Positions 27,346-37,800 of a stretch of DNA of 64,000 bases are shown here, piece after piece (the first letter of the stretch is position 1; each line of letters begins with the position of its first letter). The translations under genes and the position numbers were made by a program. The stretch comes from Alteromonadaceae bacterium M269. GTDB taxonomy: Bacteria; Pseudomonadota; Gammaproteobacteria; Enterobacterales; Alteromonadaceae. The notes beneath the pieces are model-generated. The model saw only the letters and a program-made list of their open reading frames with translations. It had not been told where the DNA came from and searched no databases. The DNA is taken from contig SMNZ01000001.1 of NCBI GenBank assembly GCA_004353515.1, positions 1,116,001 through 1,180,000 of the forward strand. Direction: 5' to 3'.

Positions 27346-29577
27346 TTGAAAAAACCAAACTCCCCATTACAAGTCATTTCGTTAGCTTTGCCTTTGTGCT
27401 TTGTTGCTAACGCTGAGGAACTTGATAGTGATCTCACCGCAGACGGCGTTGAAGTTATAACAGTGACTTCTACTGGCGTAGAGCGTGATATCAATGAAAT
27501 AGCCGCCAATGTGGTTTCAATTTCGAGCAAGGAAATTGACAGCTTAGCCAGTAGCAATATCCGAGACATTTTGCGCTATGAGCCTGGGGTTACTGTGGAA
27601 GGTAACGGTCGTTTTGGTTTATCAGGTTTTAACATTCGCGGTATTAATGGCGACCGCATATTGATTTTATTAGACGGTGTGCCAGTAGCTGACGAGTTTA
27701 GCTTTGGCCCTAACCTCTCAGCCAGAAGAGACTTTGTTGACGTCGATTTATTGAAAAATGTCGAAATTGTCCGTGGACCCGCATCAACACTCTACGGTAG
27801 TGACGCGATTGGCGGTGTTGTCTCATTCATCAGTAAAGATCCGTTAGATATACTTGATGAAGGTGAGAATATCGGGCTGAGAACCAAGTTCAATTATGCG
27901 GGACAATCTTCAGAAACCAGCGTAAATGCCCAGTTGGCCTTAGCAAGTGGACATTGGCAAGCATTAATAAATGGCGGTTACCGCAACGGCTCAGAGACTG
28001 AAACTTTCTTCAATGACGATAGCACGGGTGCGGATAGAGGGGCTGCGGACCCACAGGACAACTCTTCAAAAAATGCGCTACTAAAAACCATCTACACTCC
28101 TAACGAGCAACATCGTTTTGTGTTCACGCTGGACGCGTTCGAACAAGACAGTGAAACAACGTTATTGTCGCAACAAAACACCGTATCACGAGGTGTGTTA
28201 ACACTGGGCAGCGAAGGTATCGACGAACGAGAGCGTGAAAGAGTTTCACTGAGCTACACCTACACACCACAGGACAGTTCTTTAGTGCGCATACACGCTA
28301 ATGCTTACTATCAGGACAGTGAGACAACACAACAAACCTTCACGAACAGACAGAGTTTATCTCCGACAGCACCTGTTACCAGTGCTCGTAGCCGAAACAG
28401 CGAATTCCAACAGGACATTGAAGGTATTCGTGTTCAAGCTGACCACATGTTTAAATGGAACGGCGAACACTATTTAATTTATGGTGTTCAATGGCAACAA
28501 ACTGACTCAGAAGCCATACGCGAAGGTCAAACAACCAATGTTGCAACGGGCGAAAATATCCGAGAATTCTCAGTATTTCCAGCGCGAGATTTTCCCATAT
28601 CTCGACTACGCGAAAGCGCCATCTTCGTTCAGGATGAAATACAGTTCCTTGATAACCGCCTGACAATAAGCCCCGGTATTCGCTTTGACGATTATAAGCT
28701 GACTCCAACGCTCGATGATCTCTTCACCATCGCTAACCCGGGTGTAGAAGTGGCCACATTTGAAGATGATAACTTCAGCAAAAAGATGGGCGTAGTTTAC
28801 GATGCCAGCGAGCAAATTACCGTTTGGACACAATACTCCGAAGGCTTCCGAATTCCACCGATGGATGACGTTAATGTTGGTTTTACCAACTTTGCAGGCG
28901 GCTATACGTCACTAGCAAACCCCAACCTAAACCCTGAGCGAGTTAAGAGTTACGAAATTGGATTACGCGGTTCGCACAAAGCTTTTGATTGGTCTGTCAG
29001 TGCTTATAAAAATGACTATGAAGATTTCATCGAATCTTTGTCTTTGACTGGATTTAACCCTGTAACTAATCTTTTAGAATTCCAGGCGATTAATATTGAT
29101 GACGTGGAAATCAGCGGTGTTGATCTGCAAGCTTCTTGGTATTTAGGAGAAACGTTTGCTGGTCTGGATAAGTGGCAAGTCAGATTGTCGACTAGCGTTC
29201 AAGATTCAGAAGACAAAGCGACCGGGCAAGAGTTGGACTCTATCCTACCGACTCAAACAGTGGTTGGTATCCAATATGGTAATTTGGATGATATTTGGCA
29301 TGTTGAATTGGCAACGACCTTTACCAATAGCGCCAACACTATTATCGATACAGCTAACGATGTTCCCTTCTTCACTGCACCGAGCTTTGCTCTACTCGAC
29401 TTGATATTCCACTACCAGATAAACGATAACATTCGCTTAAATGGTGGCTTATTTAACGTGACCGACAGACGTTATTGGAATGCCTCAGAGGTTAGAGGGC
29501 GGGCACAAGGCGACAATCTTAATCGCTTCACTGCTCCGGGAAGAAACTTATCAGCTAACCTGATTGTTAACTTCTAA
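27346..29577 (+). CDS. TonB-dependent haem/haemoglobin receptor
   Basis: 743 residues: signal peptide (1-23, ending VANA), a TonB-box-like EVITVTST (about 35-42), a plug domain (about 50-165) and a 22-strand barrel ending in ...LSANLIVNF. Haem-receptor signature motifs appear as GFRIPP (for FRAP) and NPNLNPE (for NPDL/NPNL). The histidine usually found between them is not seen. The start is TTG 27346; no ATG fits the signal peptide. The Fur box lies upstream and a strong terminator downstream. It delivers haem to HmuTUV; TonB/ExbBD are not in the window. Confidence 0.93.
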   Translation: MKKPNSPLQVISLALPLCFVANAEELDSDLTADGVEVITVTSTGVERDINEIAANVVSISSKEIDSLASSNIRDILRYEPGVTVEGNGRFGLSGFNIRGINGDRILILLDGVPVADEFSFGPNLSARRDFVDVDLLKNVEIVRGPASTLYGSDAIGGVVSFISKDPLDILDEGENIGLRTKFNYAGQSSETSVNAQLALASGHWQALINGGYRNGSETETFFNDDSTGADRGAADPQDNSSKNALLKTIYTPNEQHRFVFTLDAFEQDSETTLLSQQNTVSRGVLTLGSEGIDERERERVSLSYTYTPQDSSLVRIHANAYYQDSETTQQTFTNRQSLSPTAPVTSARSRNSEFQQDIEGIRVQADHMFKWNGEHYLIYGVQWQQTDSEAIREGQTTNVATGENIREFSVFPARDFPISRLRESAIFVQDEIQFLDNRLTISPGIRFDDYKLTPTLDDLFTIANPGVEVATFEDDNFSKKMGVVYDASEQITVWTQYSEGFRIPPMDDVNVGFTNFAGGYTSLANPNLNPERVKSYEIGLRGSHKAFDWSVSAYKNDYEDFIESLSLTGFNPVTNLLEFQAINIDDVEISGVDLQASWYLGETFAGLDKWQVRLSTSVQDSEDKATGQELDSILPTQTVVGIQYGNLDDIWHVELATTFTNSANTIIDTANDVPFFTAPSFALLDLIFHYQINDNIRLNGGLFNVTDRRYWNASEVRGRAQGDNLNRFTAPGRNLSANLIVNF

Positions 29578-29586
29578 AGACTCAAA

Positions 29587-29625
29587 CAATAACCAGCATA
29601 GTGGTAACAACTATGCTGGTTATTG
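29587..29625. terminator. Bidirectional terminator, receptor/chemoreceptor
   Basis: A perfect 15-bp stem, CAATAACCAGCATAG and its complement, around a 9-base loop, lying between two convergent genes (stops at 29577 and 29635). T-rich flanks are short on both sides. Confidence 0.8.
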
Positions 29626-29634
29626 TATTCAAAT

Positions 29635-31191
29635 TTAAGCAAATTGTTTAACCAAAGTCGTTTGCTGATCAATTTGCTTCTGTAACTCCTGCCCAAGAGC
29701 ATAACTGCTTTTACCGTGCTCACCTGACTCCATAGACAAGTCTCTTATTTCATGAACATTTTGAGTAACTTGGTTGGCTACAGTTGATTGCTCTTCGAGA
29801 GCCGCAGCAATACTGCGATTGAGGTCCGCTAGCTTTGTCACTTGTACCTGAATCTCTTCTAAGCTTGTTCCATTCTCTTTAGCTAACACTACACTCTGTT
29901 GAGAGAGATTATTGCCTTCTTGCATAGCAACAACCGCACTATCAGATACGGCCTGTAATTCAGAAAGAAGTTTGGTAATAACTTGCGTCGATTGCTGAGT
30001 TCTTCCTGCTAACGAACGTACTTCATCAGCAACAACGGAGAAGCCCCGACCTTGCTCCCCTGCCCTTGCGGCTTCAATAGCAGCATTCAGCGCTAGAAGA
30101 TTAGTTTGCTCTGCAATTGCGTTAATCTCGGATAACGTGCTATGAATTGAGTTATTCCCTTCGACTAACTTATTAACCTGCTCGTTAGCAGTCATCAGTT
30201 GCTTATCTAGATTCTCAATCGCTTTAATGACTTTATCAACAGCATCTTTACCCAGGTTTGTTTGCTCTTCGGATAAGTTCGCCGCTTGAGAGGCATTGTT
30301 AACATTTAAGGTTAACTCTTGAATGGTGCTAGAGAACTGATCCATTGCCGTCGCCATCAAGCTAACTTGATCGTTCTGTTTGTCCAATAACTTGGCAACT
30401 TCATTGCTACTTTCGTTATTCTTTTTGGCGTTGATATTTACATTAGTTGAAACATCGTTCACTCGGCCAACAACAGCTTTTAACTTGGCAGACTGCATCT
30501 CCATCGCTAGGTTAATGTGACCCAATAAATCATTATTACCCATGTAAAGATAGGACATCATGGGATTATCAAAGACCTTATGCGCCTTGCCCACGACTTT
30601 CAGATACGCATTTCGCCATACAACAAACCCTGAGGTTACAGCTACCGCAACTAGCATCATTATCAGGTTGAATACATTAATGCCGTTAACTAACAAGTTA
30701 CCTAAGCTACAAAAGACAAGTACCGCCATTGCTAACAACAGATACAGGGTATAGTCCCTAGGTGAATTGAGCGCCGCAGACTTCTTATTATTCCTGATTT
30801 TTTCGTACTCGGTATCTGCTCTTTTGACCAGCTCTCGACTAGGACATGTTCGAACCGATTGGTATTCAACCACCTTGCCTGTTTCATTTTTAATTGGCGT
30901 GACAAAAGCATTAACCCAGTAATAACTTCCGTCCTTACAGCGGTTTTTTACCGGCCCCATCCACGAATCACCTGATTGAATCGTTTTCCATAAGTCAGCA
31001 AAGGCCGCTTTCGGCATATCGGGATGCCTTACCATTTTGTGTGGATTTCCTACCATTTCATCTAAAGTAAAGCCAGCAATTTTACAAAAGTTATCGTTGG
31101 CATAAGTGATCTTACTGCTCAAATCAGTGGTAGAAAGCAGTATTTCATTTTCAGCAAAAGTGACTTCTTTACCGGAGGAAAATGGGGCCAT
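29635..31191 (-). CDS. Aer-like methyl-accepting chemotaxis protein with PAS domain
   Basis: 518 residues. An N-terminal PAS domain (about 10-125; [33 protein letters not shown]) resembles Aer, which binds FAD and senses redox or oxygen. A hydrophobic hairpin follows (about 148-192), then the MCP signalling domain with the hairpin tip [39 protein letters not shown] (about 365-405). There is no periplasmic sensor domain. No che or flagellar genes are nearby. It sits alone between two terminators. Confidence 0.92.
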   Translation of the reverse strand: MAPFSSGKEVTFAENEILLSTTDLSSKITYANDNFCKIAGFTLDEMVGNPHKMVRHPDMPKAAFADLWKTIQSGDSWMGPVKNRCKDGSYYWVNAFVTPIKNETGKVVEYQSVRTCPSRELVKRADTEYEKIRNNKKSAALNSPRDYTLYLLLAMAVLVFCSLGNLLVNGINVFNLIMMLVAVAVTSGFVVWRNAYLKVVGKAHKVFDNPMMSYLYMGNNDLLGHINLAMEMQSAKLKAVVGRVNDVSTNVNINAKKNNESSNEVAKLLDKQNDQVSLMATAMDQFSSTIQELTLNVNNASQAANLSEEQTNLGKDAVDKVIKAIENLDKQLMTANEQVNKLVEGNNSIHSTLSEINAIAEQTNLLALNAAIEAARAGEQGRGFSVVADEVRSLAGRTQQSTQVITKLLSELQAVSDSAVVAMQEGNNLSQQSVVLAKENGTSLEEIQVQVTKLADLNRSIAAALEEQSTVANQVTQNVHEIRDLSMESGEHGKSSYALGQELQKQIDQQTTLVKQFA

Positions 31192-31524
31192 ATCGAATCC
31201 TTAACGCACAGCTCAAACGAGGAGCTAAATTAGATTTTAAATATTGATTCGACATCACATTATGTCTTTAAAAAAAGGATTTCAATCAGAAATACCCTTA
31301 AATAACATAGGGTTATACTTAAGTATAATACGCCTGGTTAATATTAATCTCACTTTTGCATTCTAAAATAAATCACTTGTCCTACCACTGTTTAATTACC
31401 AAACACATGTTTACTCTTGATATAGATGTCACCATTAAATTAAGTTAAGAAGTCATACTCACTTTGCTAGGCAATAGCTCAGAGCTTTTGCTAAAATCCC
31501 GCTTTTTAGACGACGAACTATTTT
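31192..31524. other. 333-bp intergenic region between chemoreceptor and methyltransferase genes
   Basis: AT-rich, divergent promoter region. The only clear structure is a perfect 16-bp palindrome, TTATACTTAAGTATAA (31313-31328). No RNA gene or short ORF with an SD was seen. Confidence 0.6.
31313..31328. repeat. Perfect 16-bp palindrome, candidate operator
   Basis: TTATACTT followed by its exact reverse complement, centred in the divergent region. It has no loop, so it is more likely protein-bound DNA than an RNA hairpin. It lies about 120 bp from the chemoreceptor start and 200 bp from the methyltransferase start. Confidence 0.5.
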
Positions 31525-32061
31525 ATGGCTAAAGGACAGGTTTCTCTTGGGTTGTTCAACCCTAAAAGCCCAAGCAATGTTGGCTCTGTTTTGCGAGCCT
31601 CGGGGTGTTATGGGGTTGATCGCGTATTTTACTCAGGCACTCGCTTTGAGTACGCCGCTAAGTATCAAACTGATACTAAAAATGCCAAGTCCAAAATACC
31701 TCTGAAAGGTGTTGATTGCATTGTCGAAGGCATGCGCGGAGCTAATGAACAAGCTGACCAAAAACCTGCTATCGTATGTGTGGAATTAGTTGAAGGTGCC
31801 ACGGCTCTCCCCCATTTCGAACATCCTGAAAACGCTTATTATCTTTTCGGCCCGGAAGACGGAACCTTACCGCAAGATGTTATCGATAAAGCGGATGCGG
31901 TGGTTTATATACCAACAATTGGTTGTATGAATCTAGCAGCAACTGTGAATGTATTGCTTTATGATAGATTAGCGAAGTCCCATCAAGAAATTGACGATAA
32001 TGCACGCATTATCGCTAGCAGAGATACCAACAACAGAACACGTTTTGAACGAGATAATTAA
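31525..32061 (+). CDS. TrmH/SpoU-family RNA 2'-O-methyltransferase
   Basis: 178 residues of SPOUT fold. It has the N-terminal motif NPKSPSNVGSVLRASGCYGV, and the SAM-binding knot motifs YYLFGPEDGTLPQDVIDKAD and VYIPTIGCMNLAATVNVLLYDRL. It probably methylates a tRNA or rRNA ribose; TrmL-like and TrmH-like members share these motifs, so I give no symbol. The SD is weak. A terminator-like hairpin lies 118 bp downstream. Confidence 0.9.
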   Translation: MAKGQVSLGLFNPKSPSNVGSVLRASGCYGVDRVFYSGTRFEYAAKYQTDTKNAKSKIPLKGVDCIVEGMRGANEQADQKPAIVCVELVEGATALPHFEHPENAYYLFGPEDGTLPQDVIDKADAVVYIPTIGCMNLAATVNVLLYDRLAKSHQEIDDNARIIASRDTNNRTRFERDN

Positions 32062-32178
32062 AGAGTTATCTGTTTTTGCAAGAACCAATCTCACATTTAA
32101 TAAAGAAGACTTTCAACGTGTAGGAACAAGCTTCAGCTGCGAAAAACCTATTAGCAGCAGCGCTGTTCGCGACTAAAA

Positions 32179-32205
32179 TCAGCTCTTAAAGAATATAAGA
32201 GCTGA
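32179..32205. terminator. Bidirectional terminator between convergent genes
   Basis: A 10-bp stem TCAGCTCTTA and its complement with a 7-base loop. On the minus strand it is followed by TTTT. It serves the 32234-33661 gene and probably the methyltransferase gene. Confidence 0.75.
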
Positions 32206-32233
32206 CTCTAATAGTTAATCTTAGAAAGGGTTG

Positions 32234-33661
32234 TTAGCGCTTATCTTTGTAACCAAAGAACTTATTAGCAATAATCTCTTCCGCAACGCCATCAGGCAGA
32301 GACTTCTCCCAGTCACCTCGACCATGTGGAAGCAATTGTAAAATTTCCCTTGAGAAGATATTAAACAATTCAGGATCACTGCACTCAATACCGTGCAAGA
32401 ATCCATTTTCTAACAGGTGACGATACAAGAATCTAAGGTGGTCAGGTACTTTTACTTCAGTAAAATCTGTGGGCTGACCATCTTCACCTTTTTCAGGGTA
32501 AACGAAAAGTCGCGTGTGATCAGGGAAGAGCTTACCAAAACCTTCCAGTATTCCACCTTCAACACCACGATAAAAATCTTCATCAAAGATTTGCTTCACA
32601 TTAATAGTACCAACAACAATGGCTATTTGAAGTTGCGTATATTGGCGGAAATAGGCGCGCAATGAGAAGTAACGTGTGTAATCCGAAATCATTACATTGT
32701 AGCCCAACGAATTTAGCAGCTGGACTCGGGAAATGATGTCCTTTTCAGGCACTTTTGCATCATGACCATGAACATCGTTCAATGAAATCTCGGCGATAGC
32801 TACAGTATTTTCAGGGTCGACACCTTCCAGTTTATAAAAACATTCTTGCCCTTTTTCAATCATGTCGACGTTCAGTTTAGTTACTGGCCTGAACGAGCCA
32901 CGGATAGTGATAACGTTTTTCTTATAAAGCATATCCGCTGGAACAGCGACGCTACCGTCAGGGTTAAACATGATCGCACGGGTTTTCCAGCTTCGAATAA
33001 GGTGAATGTTCTTCGCTCGGTTATCTACATCTTCAAAATACGGGCCTAAGAATTCAACGGAGTCAATCTCAATTCGATTAGGCTTCATATTATCCGTTAA
33101 CGAGTCGATCATTTTTTTCGGCTCTTCGAAATAATAGTAAGCAGCGTAAATTAAGTTAACACCAAGAACACCCAAGGCTTGTTGCTGAGCTTCTGCGTTG
33201 TCATCAAACATACGCACGTGTACTGTGATTTCTGAAGGCTCTGCACCTGGGTACATCTGAACTCGAACACCACACCATGCATGACATTCGTTGTTTCGAT
33301 TAAAGCTCTTTGCAGCAACAGTTGCGGCATAAGTAAAATAACGGGAAGAGCGTGAACGAATGTTGGATAAGCGATCAACGACAAGGTCAAACTCCTGTTC
33401 CATCATCGCTTTTACGCGGGCTTTACTGACATATCGCCCATCATCCTGCACACCGTAAATCGCATCCGAGAACTTCATGTCATAGGCGGACATGGTTTTA
33501 GCTATGGTTCCCGCAGCAGCTCCTGCTATAAAAAATTGTCTAGCAACTTCCTGCCCCGCGCCTATTTCAACGATAGTGCCGTATTTTTTGTCATCGAGAT
33601 TCAGTCTCAACGCTTTTTGACTCGTAGAGCGAGAGCTAACACTTTTAATTTTTTTATTCAT
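32234..33661 (-). CDS. Conserved cytosolic protein of unknown function (475 aa)
   Basis: No signal peptide, TM helix or known catalytic motif. Conserved-looking blocks are FFIAGAAAGTIAKTMSAYDM, SDAIYG near residue 65, RYVSKARVKAMM, and HAWCGVRVQMYPGAEPSEI...HVRM near 130-150. I recall similar proteins in cyanobacteria, Bacteroidetes and other phyla, carrying inconsistent database names (TonB-dependent receptor or nicotinate-nucleotide adenylyltransferase). Neither name fits: there is no barrel, no signal sequence and no HxGH motif. It is a single-gene unit with its own terminator. I assign no function. Confidence 0.7.
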   Translation of the reverse strand: MNKKIKSVSSRSTSQKALRLNLDDKKYGTIVEIGAGQEVARQFFIAGAAAGTIAKTMSAYDMKFSDAIYGVQDDGRYVSKARVKAMMEQEFDLVVDRLSNIRSRSSRYFTYAATVAAKSFNRNNECHAWCGVRVQMYPGAEPSEITVHVRMFDDNAEAQQQALGVLGVNLIYAAYYYFEEPKKMIDSLTDNMKPNRIEIDSVEFLGPYFEDVDNRAKNIHLIRSWKTRAIMFNPDGSVAVPADMLYKKNVITIRGSFRPVTKLNVDMIEKGQECFYKLEGVDPENTVAIAEISLNDVHGHDAKVPEKDIISRVQLLNSLGYNVMISDYTRYFSLRAYFRQYTQLQIAIVVGTINVKQIFDEDFYRGVEGGILEGFGKLFPDHTRLFVYPEKGEDGQPTDFTEVKVPDHLRFLYRHLLENGFLHGIECSDPELFNIFSREILQLLPHGRGDWEKSLPDGVAEEIIANKFFGYKDKR

Positions 33662-33863
33662 GTGGCCTTCCAGAGTGTTTTCGGACAGTCATACCAATCT
33701 ATATCAGCTAATTATATGATAATACTCAGCAATTCATTAAGCATTAATTTTAAAGATATAGATGAATACGTATAAATTGACCTATTCAGCGATATATCGC
33801 AAGTCCCATAATTATTATGCTTCTGTTAGATTTTTCTACACCATATGGACATTAGGCATAGAA

Positions 33864-34571
33864 CTATTGTTGCTTAGGCGGTTGTCCGTATATTTGCTCA
33901 GCTCGATTAAATAACATCCATGACGTAAGTATGTATTTATCATTCGATTTAGGTACACAACCTCGGTGGGTATGAGTAAAGTAAGCTGGTGCGATAACCA
34001 TATCACCTGTTTTAGGTTTAATTTTGCGCTTTTGATAAAAGAACTCTGTTTCGCCTCCCTCCTTAACATCATTAAGATAGAACATAAATAACAAGACTCT
34101 GTGGAGCGCTTCGTTGTGATTAACTTGAGGGTATACTTCACTATGCCAGTAAGGATAGCCACCTTCCTCTGCTTGATACTTTTGCGCTTGGATATTACCT
34201 AACCGAAAGAGTTGCGGCACCAAAACATGCATCTGTGGCTTGCCAACTTCTTCAAAATTATCGACACTCAGGTCAACCGGTTCACCTGTTTTTGGGTGAT
34301 AAACTTTTAAGCCAAATGCACCGATTAAAATAAAGAAGTGTTTTGTTAAATAGTCGATCAGATGTTGAGTGGATACCTGCTGAATATGTTTAAGCTGTTC
34401 CGCATATTCAGGGTGCATATTCAAATACAAGTCTTTACTGTTTTTCTTCGCGACATCTACCCCACTACTTGTAATCCCGGCTTTCAAATGTGGGCTGCTT
34501 TCAAATACTTGGACAAACTGGTTACAGAAGTCTGTATCCAAAGCATCTTCATAAATTTCGATGAAATCCAT
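33864..34571 (-). CDS. 2-oxoglutarate/Fe(II)-dependent oxygenase, prolyl-4-hydroxylase-like
   Basis: 235 residues with the double-stranded beta-helix core. The first ligand pair is in YPYWHSEVYP (HxE instead of the usual HxD, about residue 141-143). The distal histidine lies in FTHTHRG (about 203-206), and the 2OG-binding basic residue is in KYILTSWM. FMFYLNDVKEGGETEFF is the typical P4H strand motif (YLND...GGET.F). It is probably an oxygenase acting on a peptide or small molecule. It forms a lone transcription unit with no clue to substrate. Confidence 0.85.
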   Translation of the reverse strand: MDFIEIYEDALDTDFCNQFVQVFESSPHLKAGITSSGVDVAKKNSKDLYLNMHPEYAEQLKHIQQVSTQHLIDYLTKHFFILIGAFGLKVYHPKTGEPVDLSVDNFEEVGKPQMHVLVPQLFRLGNIQAQKYQAEEGGYPYWHSEVYPQVNHNEALHRVLLFMFYLNDVKEGGETEFFYQKRKIKPKTGDMVIAPAYFTHTHRGCVPKSNDKYILTSWMLFNRAEQIYGQPPKQQ

Positions 34572-34755
34572 CGTATGGCGTCCTTAAAAAATGGAAGTTC
34601 TTATGCTTATTCTACTCATAACAATTCTACATTATTCAACAACTAACGTTTCTTTACAGCTGTTGAGTGAGAGTTATTTTAGATATTGATGAATCTAAGG
34701 ATTCCCAGATTATCACTTGAGCCTGTGGCAGGTTCTTATAAATCCAGAACTAAAA

Positions 34756-34787
34756 AATAAGGCCCGAACAATCGTTCAGGCCTTATT
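34756..34787 (-). terminator. Intrinsic terminator of the subtilase gene
   Basis: Stem AATAAGGCC plus GAAC with one C/A mismatch, and a 4-base loop. On the minus strand it ends in TTATTTTTT. It lies 35 bp past the stop. Confidence 0.88.
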
Positions 34788-34821
34788 AGGTCTAACTAGT
34801 ATATCTTAATTAGGATATCTA

Positions 34822-37800
34822 TTAAGACTTCCTTCTACGGATCAATGTTAAAGGTAGTAGCAATAGTGCTAACAGACCAGTAGCACCACCACCAGAACTT
34901 CTTGGCGGCTCAACTGGAGCTGGAGGAGGCGGTGGCATTTCAGCCGCTGAATCAACAAGGTTGTTAATGTTCACCGTAACCGTCGCAGGTTCTGAGATAT
35001 TTCCTTGAGTATCAATTGCCACAACATCCAAGGTTGCAGATTCAAAACCAGCGTCAAAGTCTAACAACTCCTGATTTGCTACCGTGATAACACCCGATCT
35101 TGAAACACTGAAAGCGTTCGAGCTAGAACCTTCAACAAATATTTCAGAGACAGGGCTCGTCAACAAATCAACATCCGTTGCTTGAACAGTACCTACCTCA
35201 GTGCCATTTTCAGTGTTTTCGTCAATATCAAAAACCTGATCAGCAGCAACAACAGGAGCTACACCAGCTTCATTCGTTGGGCTAAGAATCTGAATTTCAT
35301 TCCCCTCTCCAGAAGACACAATAACATCACTAATATTAGCCCCGATTAAGAATGCTGACTCACCTGCCGCTAACGAACTAACAGCTTCGCCATCTGCATC
35401 AACAATGCGAGGCACTATTTGTTGCTGCGCAAAATCAACCTCTGTTGCTATCATATCCGCAGCAGGCAATGGAGTATTCGTGAAAATAAAAGCACTATCT
35501 TCTACTCTAAAAGCTACGGTTGCGTTTAGCCCACCGATATCATCAGTAGTTAAACCGAAATCCTCAATACAACTCAATAAACGGAAGTCATTATTACCAG
35601 GCGTATGGATTGTATTATTGACAACACTATCTTCAAAACTATTATAGCGCCGCGTAAAGGATACTGTAATCCCTGGCGTATCAAAGCCTATTAATGCATT
35701 TTGTGGTAAGCTTTGTGTCGTGAAATCAAAAACGCCATCGCTATCCAGATCGAAATCCACAAAGAACCCAGCTATATTGGGTGAAAGGATTCCATCTCGC
35801 ATTACAAATGTAGAAACGACACCTACTTCTGAAGTACATAATGCTTCAGGAACATTAACAACATCTATTGAACCCGCAACGAAGTCCACCCCTAATTGTT
35901 CATTAATGCCATTATTGATAGTCAAGGGGATAAAGAAGGGTGAAAAATCTGCCGACCCAGTGTTAGTTATTGTTATTTGCCTATCAGAATCTGTTATCTC
36001 ATTCTCTAAGGTTACTTTAGCGATGGCTTTGGGTAATACATGGTATACCAAATGGAACGCTTCTTCTCCATCTACAGAAAAATTCAGAGCACCATCATAT
36101 TCCAAAACCGTTAAATCAACAGAACCTTCTTCAGAGCCCAATAAGCTGTCGTCTAGTGTCCACGGATGTAACGCTGAAGGATCGATCGTCATTGTTACAT
36201 CAAAGTTGACTGTTTGACCTGCTGGAACAGTGACAGAATCAGGGAAGTCCATGCTAAGAGCACCAGACTCCATATCGTTGGCATAACGTTGCACCAAAGA
36301 TAATGTGTAAGTTCTCGCTTCATTAGAGAAGTTTTTAAGCGTTACATTCTTCGTCATCTCTTGCGTTGATGAAGCAGAAACATAACCAAACGCCAGTGCT
36401 GCCTGCCTTGTATCAGTAGCCCACGCAGCTACAGGCAGATTAACTGCCTTTTCAACATCAACTAAACCAGAACCAATGTAACTAATAGGCGCAAGCTCTG
36501 CGTCTGGGTTAATAGCTCTTGGCTCAATAGTGACATCTAAGTTAGCCGCATTCATGATCGTTGCCTTCAATTCAAAAGCGTTACGGTCAGGCAAAGCTTC
36601 AGAAAGCAATGCTAAAGAACCCGCAGTCATAGGGCTTGAAAATGAAGTACCGCTGATAGGTGTCAGGCCATCGCCTTGACCAAATTGAGCAGTAATAATT
36701 CCAACCCCAGGTGCTGTTATTTCTGGCTTCAAGCGTCCTTCAATAGATGGGCCTCGAGAAGTAAAGCTAGCAATAGCGCCAACTAATGGTCTAAATTCAG
36801 AAGAAACATTAAATTCAACTGCTCCAGACTCTAAACCTGTTTTGATTGTGTCACCGTCTGCCTGGCTAATCATCACAGAGTTAATAGTAATGCCTGTACC
36901 GTCGCCACTCATTCTGAATGGAGCACCTTCACGGTTATTGGCAACAACTACGAACTCCGCACCAGCAGCTTGCGCATTATTAGTCTTATCTACAAAAGAG
37001 CATGTCCCTCTATCAATAAGAACCGCTTGTCCACTAAAATCAGTACCATCGGCGAAAGCAGCACAACCTTCTTGGTTGGCGTCAGGATAAACTAACTCTG
37101 CTGCTGTATTGTCGATAGAGAATGCAGTGTCTGGGTTATAAACGGCCGCAACAGTTTGAACATCATTTCCACCAAATGAACCTGATGTGACAGAAGATTC
37201 TGTAGTTGGGTGAGTCATCGCACCGACAGACAACACATTATCTGTCGTACTTGGACCACCAACGATGAAAGGAGTAGGACCATCATTACCGGCAGATATC
37301 GCTGAAACAACACCTAAACGCGCTGCTTGATTGAGCAAATCAGCTACTGCACCACCACGGCTAGTACCGAAATCTCCACCTAGAGACATGTTAATAACAT
37401 CAACACGGTCAGAGATATCGCCATCACCATTAGGGTCCATTGCGGCTTCTAGAGCCATTAGCTGTGGTGCCCCTGGACAACTTCTATTTTCATTACATAC
37501 TGTGTATGCGTATATACTTGCTTCAGGTGCAATACCAAGAACAGAGTGAGCTACATGTGTACCGTGTCCTTCTAAATCCGTTGGATCAGGATCATTGTTG
37601 ATAAAGTCAAAACCGCCTATCACGTTACCTATTGGCCATGCAGGTGTATCTGCTGGATCAGCTATTGATTCAGCGTAAGCTTCTGCCGTTCCTTCGCCAC
37701 CTATAGCAGCATGAGTATAATCAATCCCAGTATCTAAAACAGCGACTCTGATGCCTGAACCATCGGCAATGCCACCGGTGACAAGCGGTGTAGCATTCAT

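Noticed and set aside
32044-32176. A 43-codon frame (TTG start) between the TrmH-family gene and its terminator
   Set aside because: It has no SD, starts inside the upstream gene, and shows no recognisable motif. It was not annotated.
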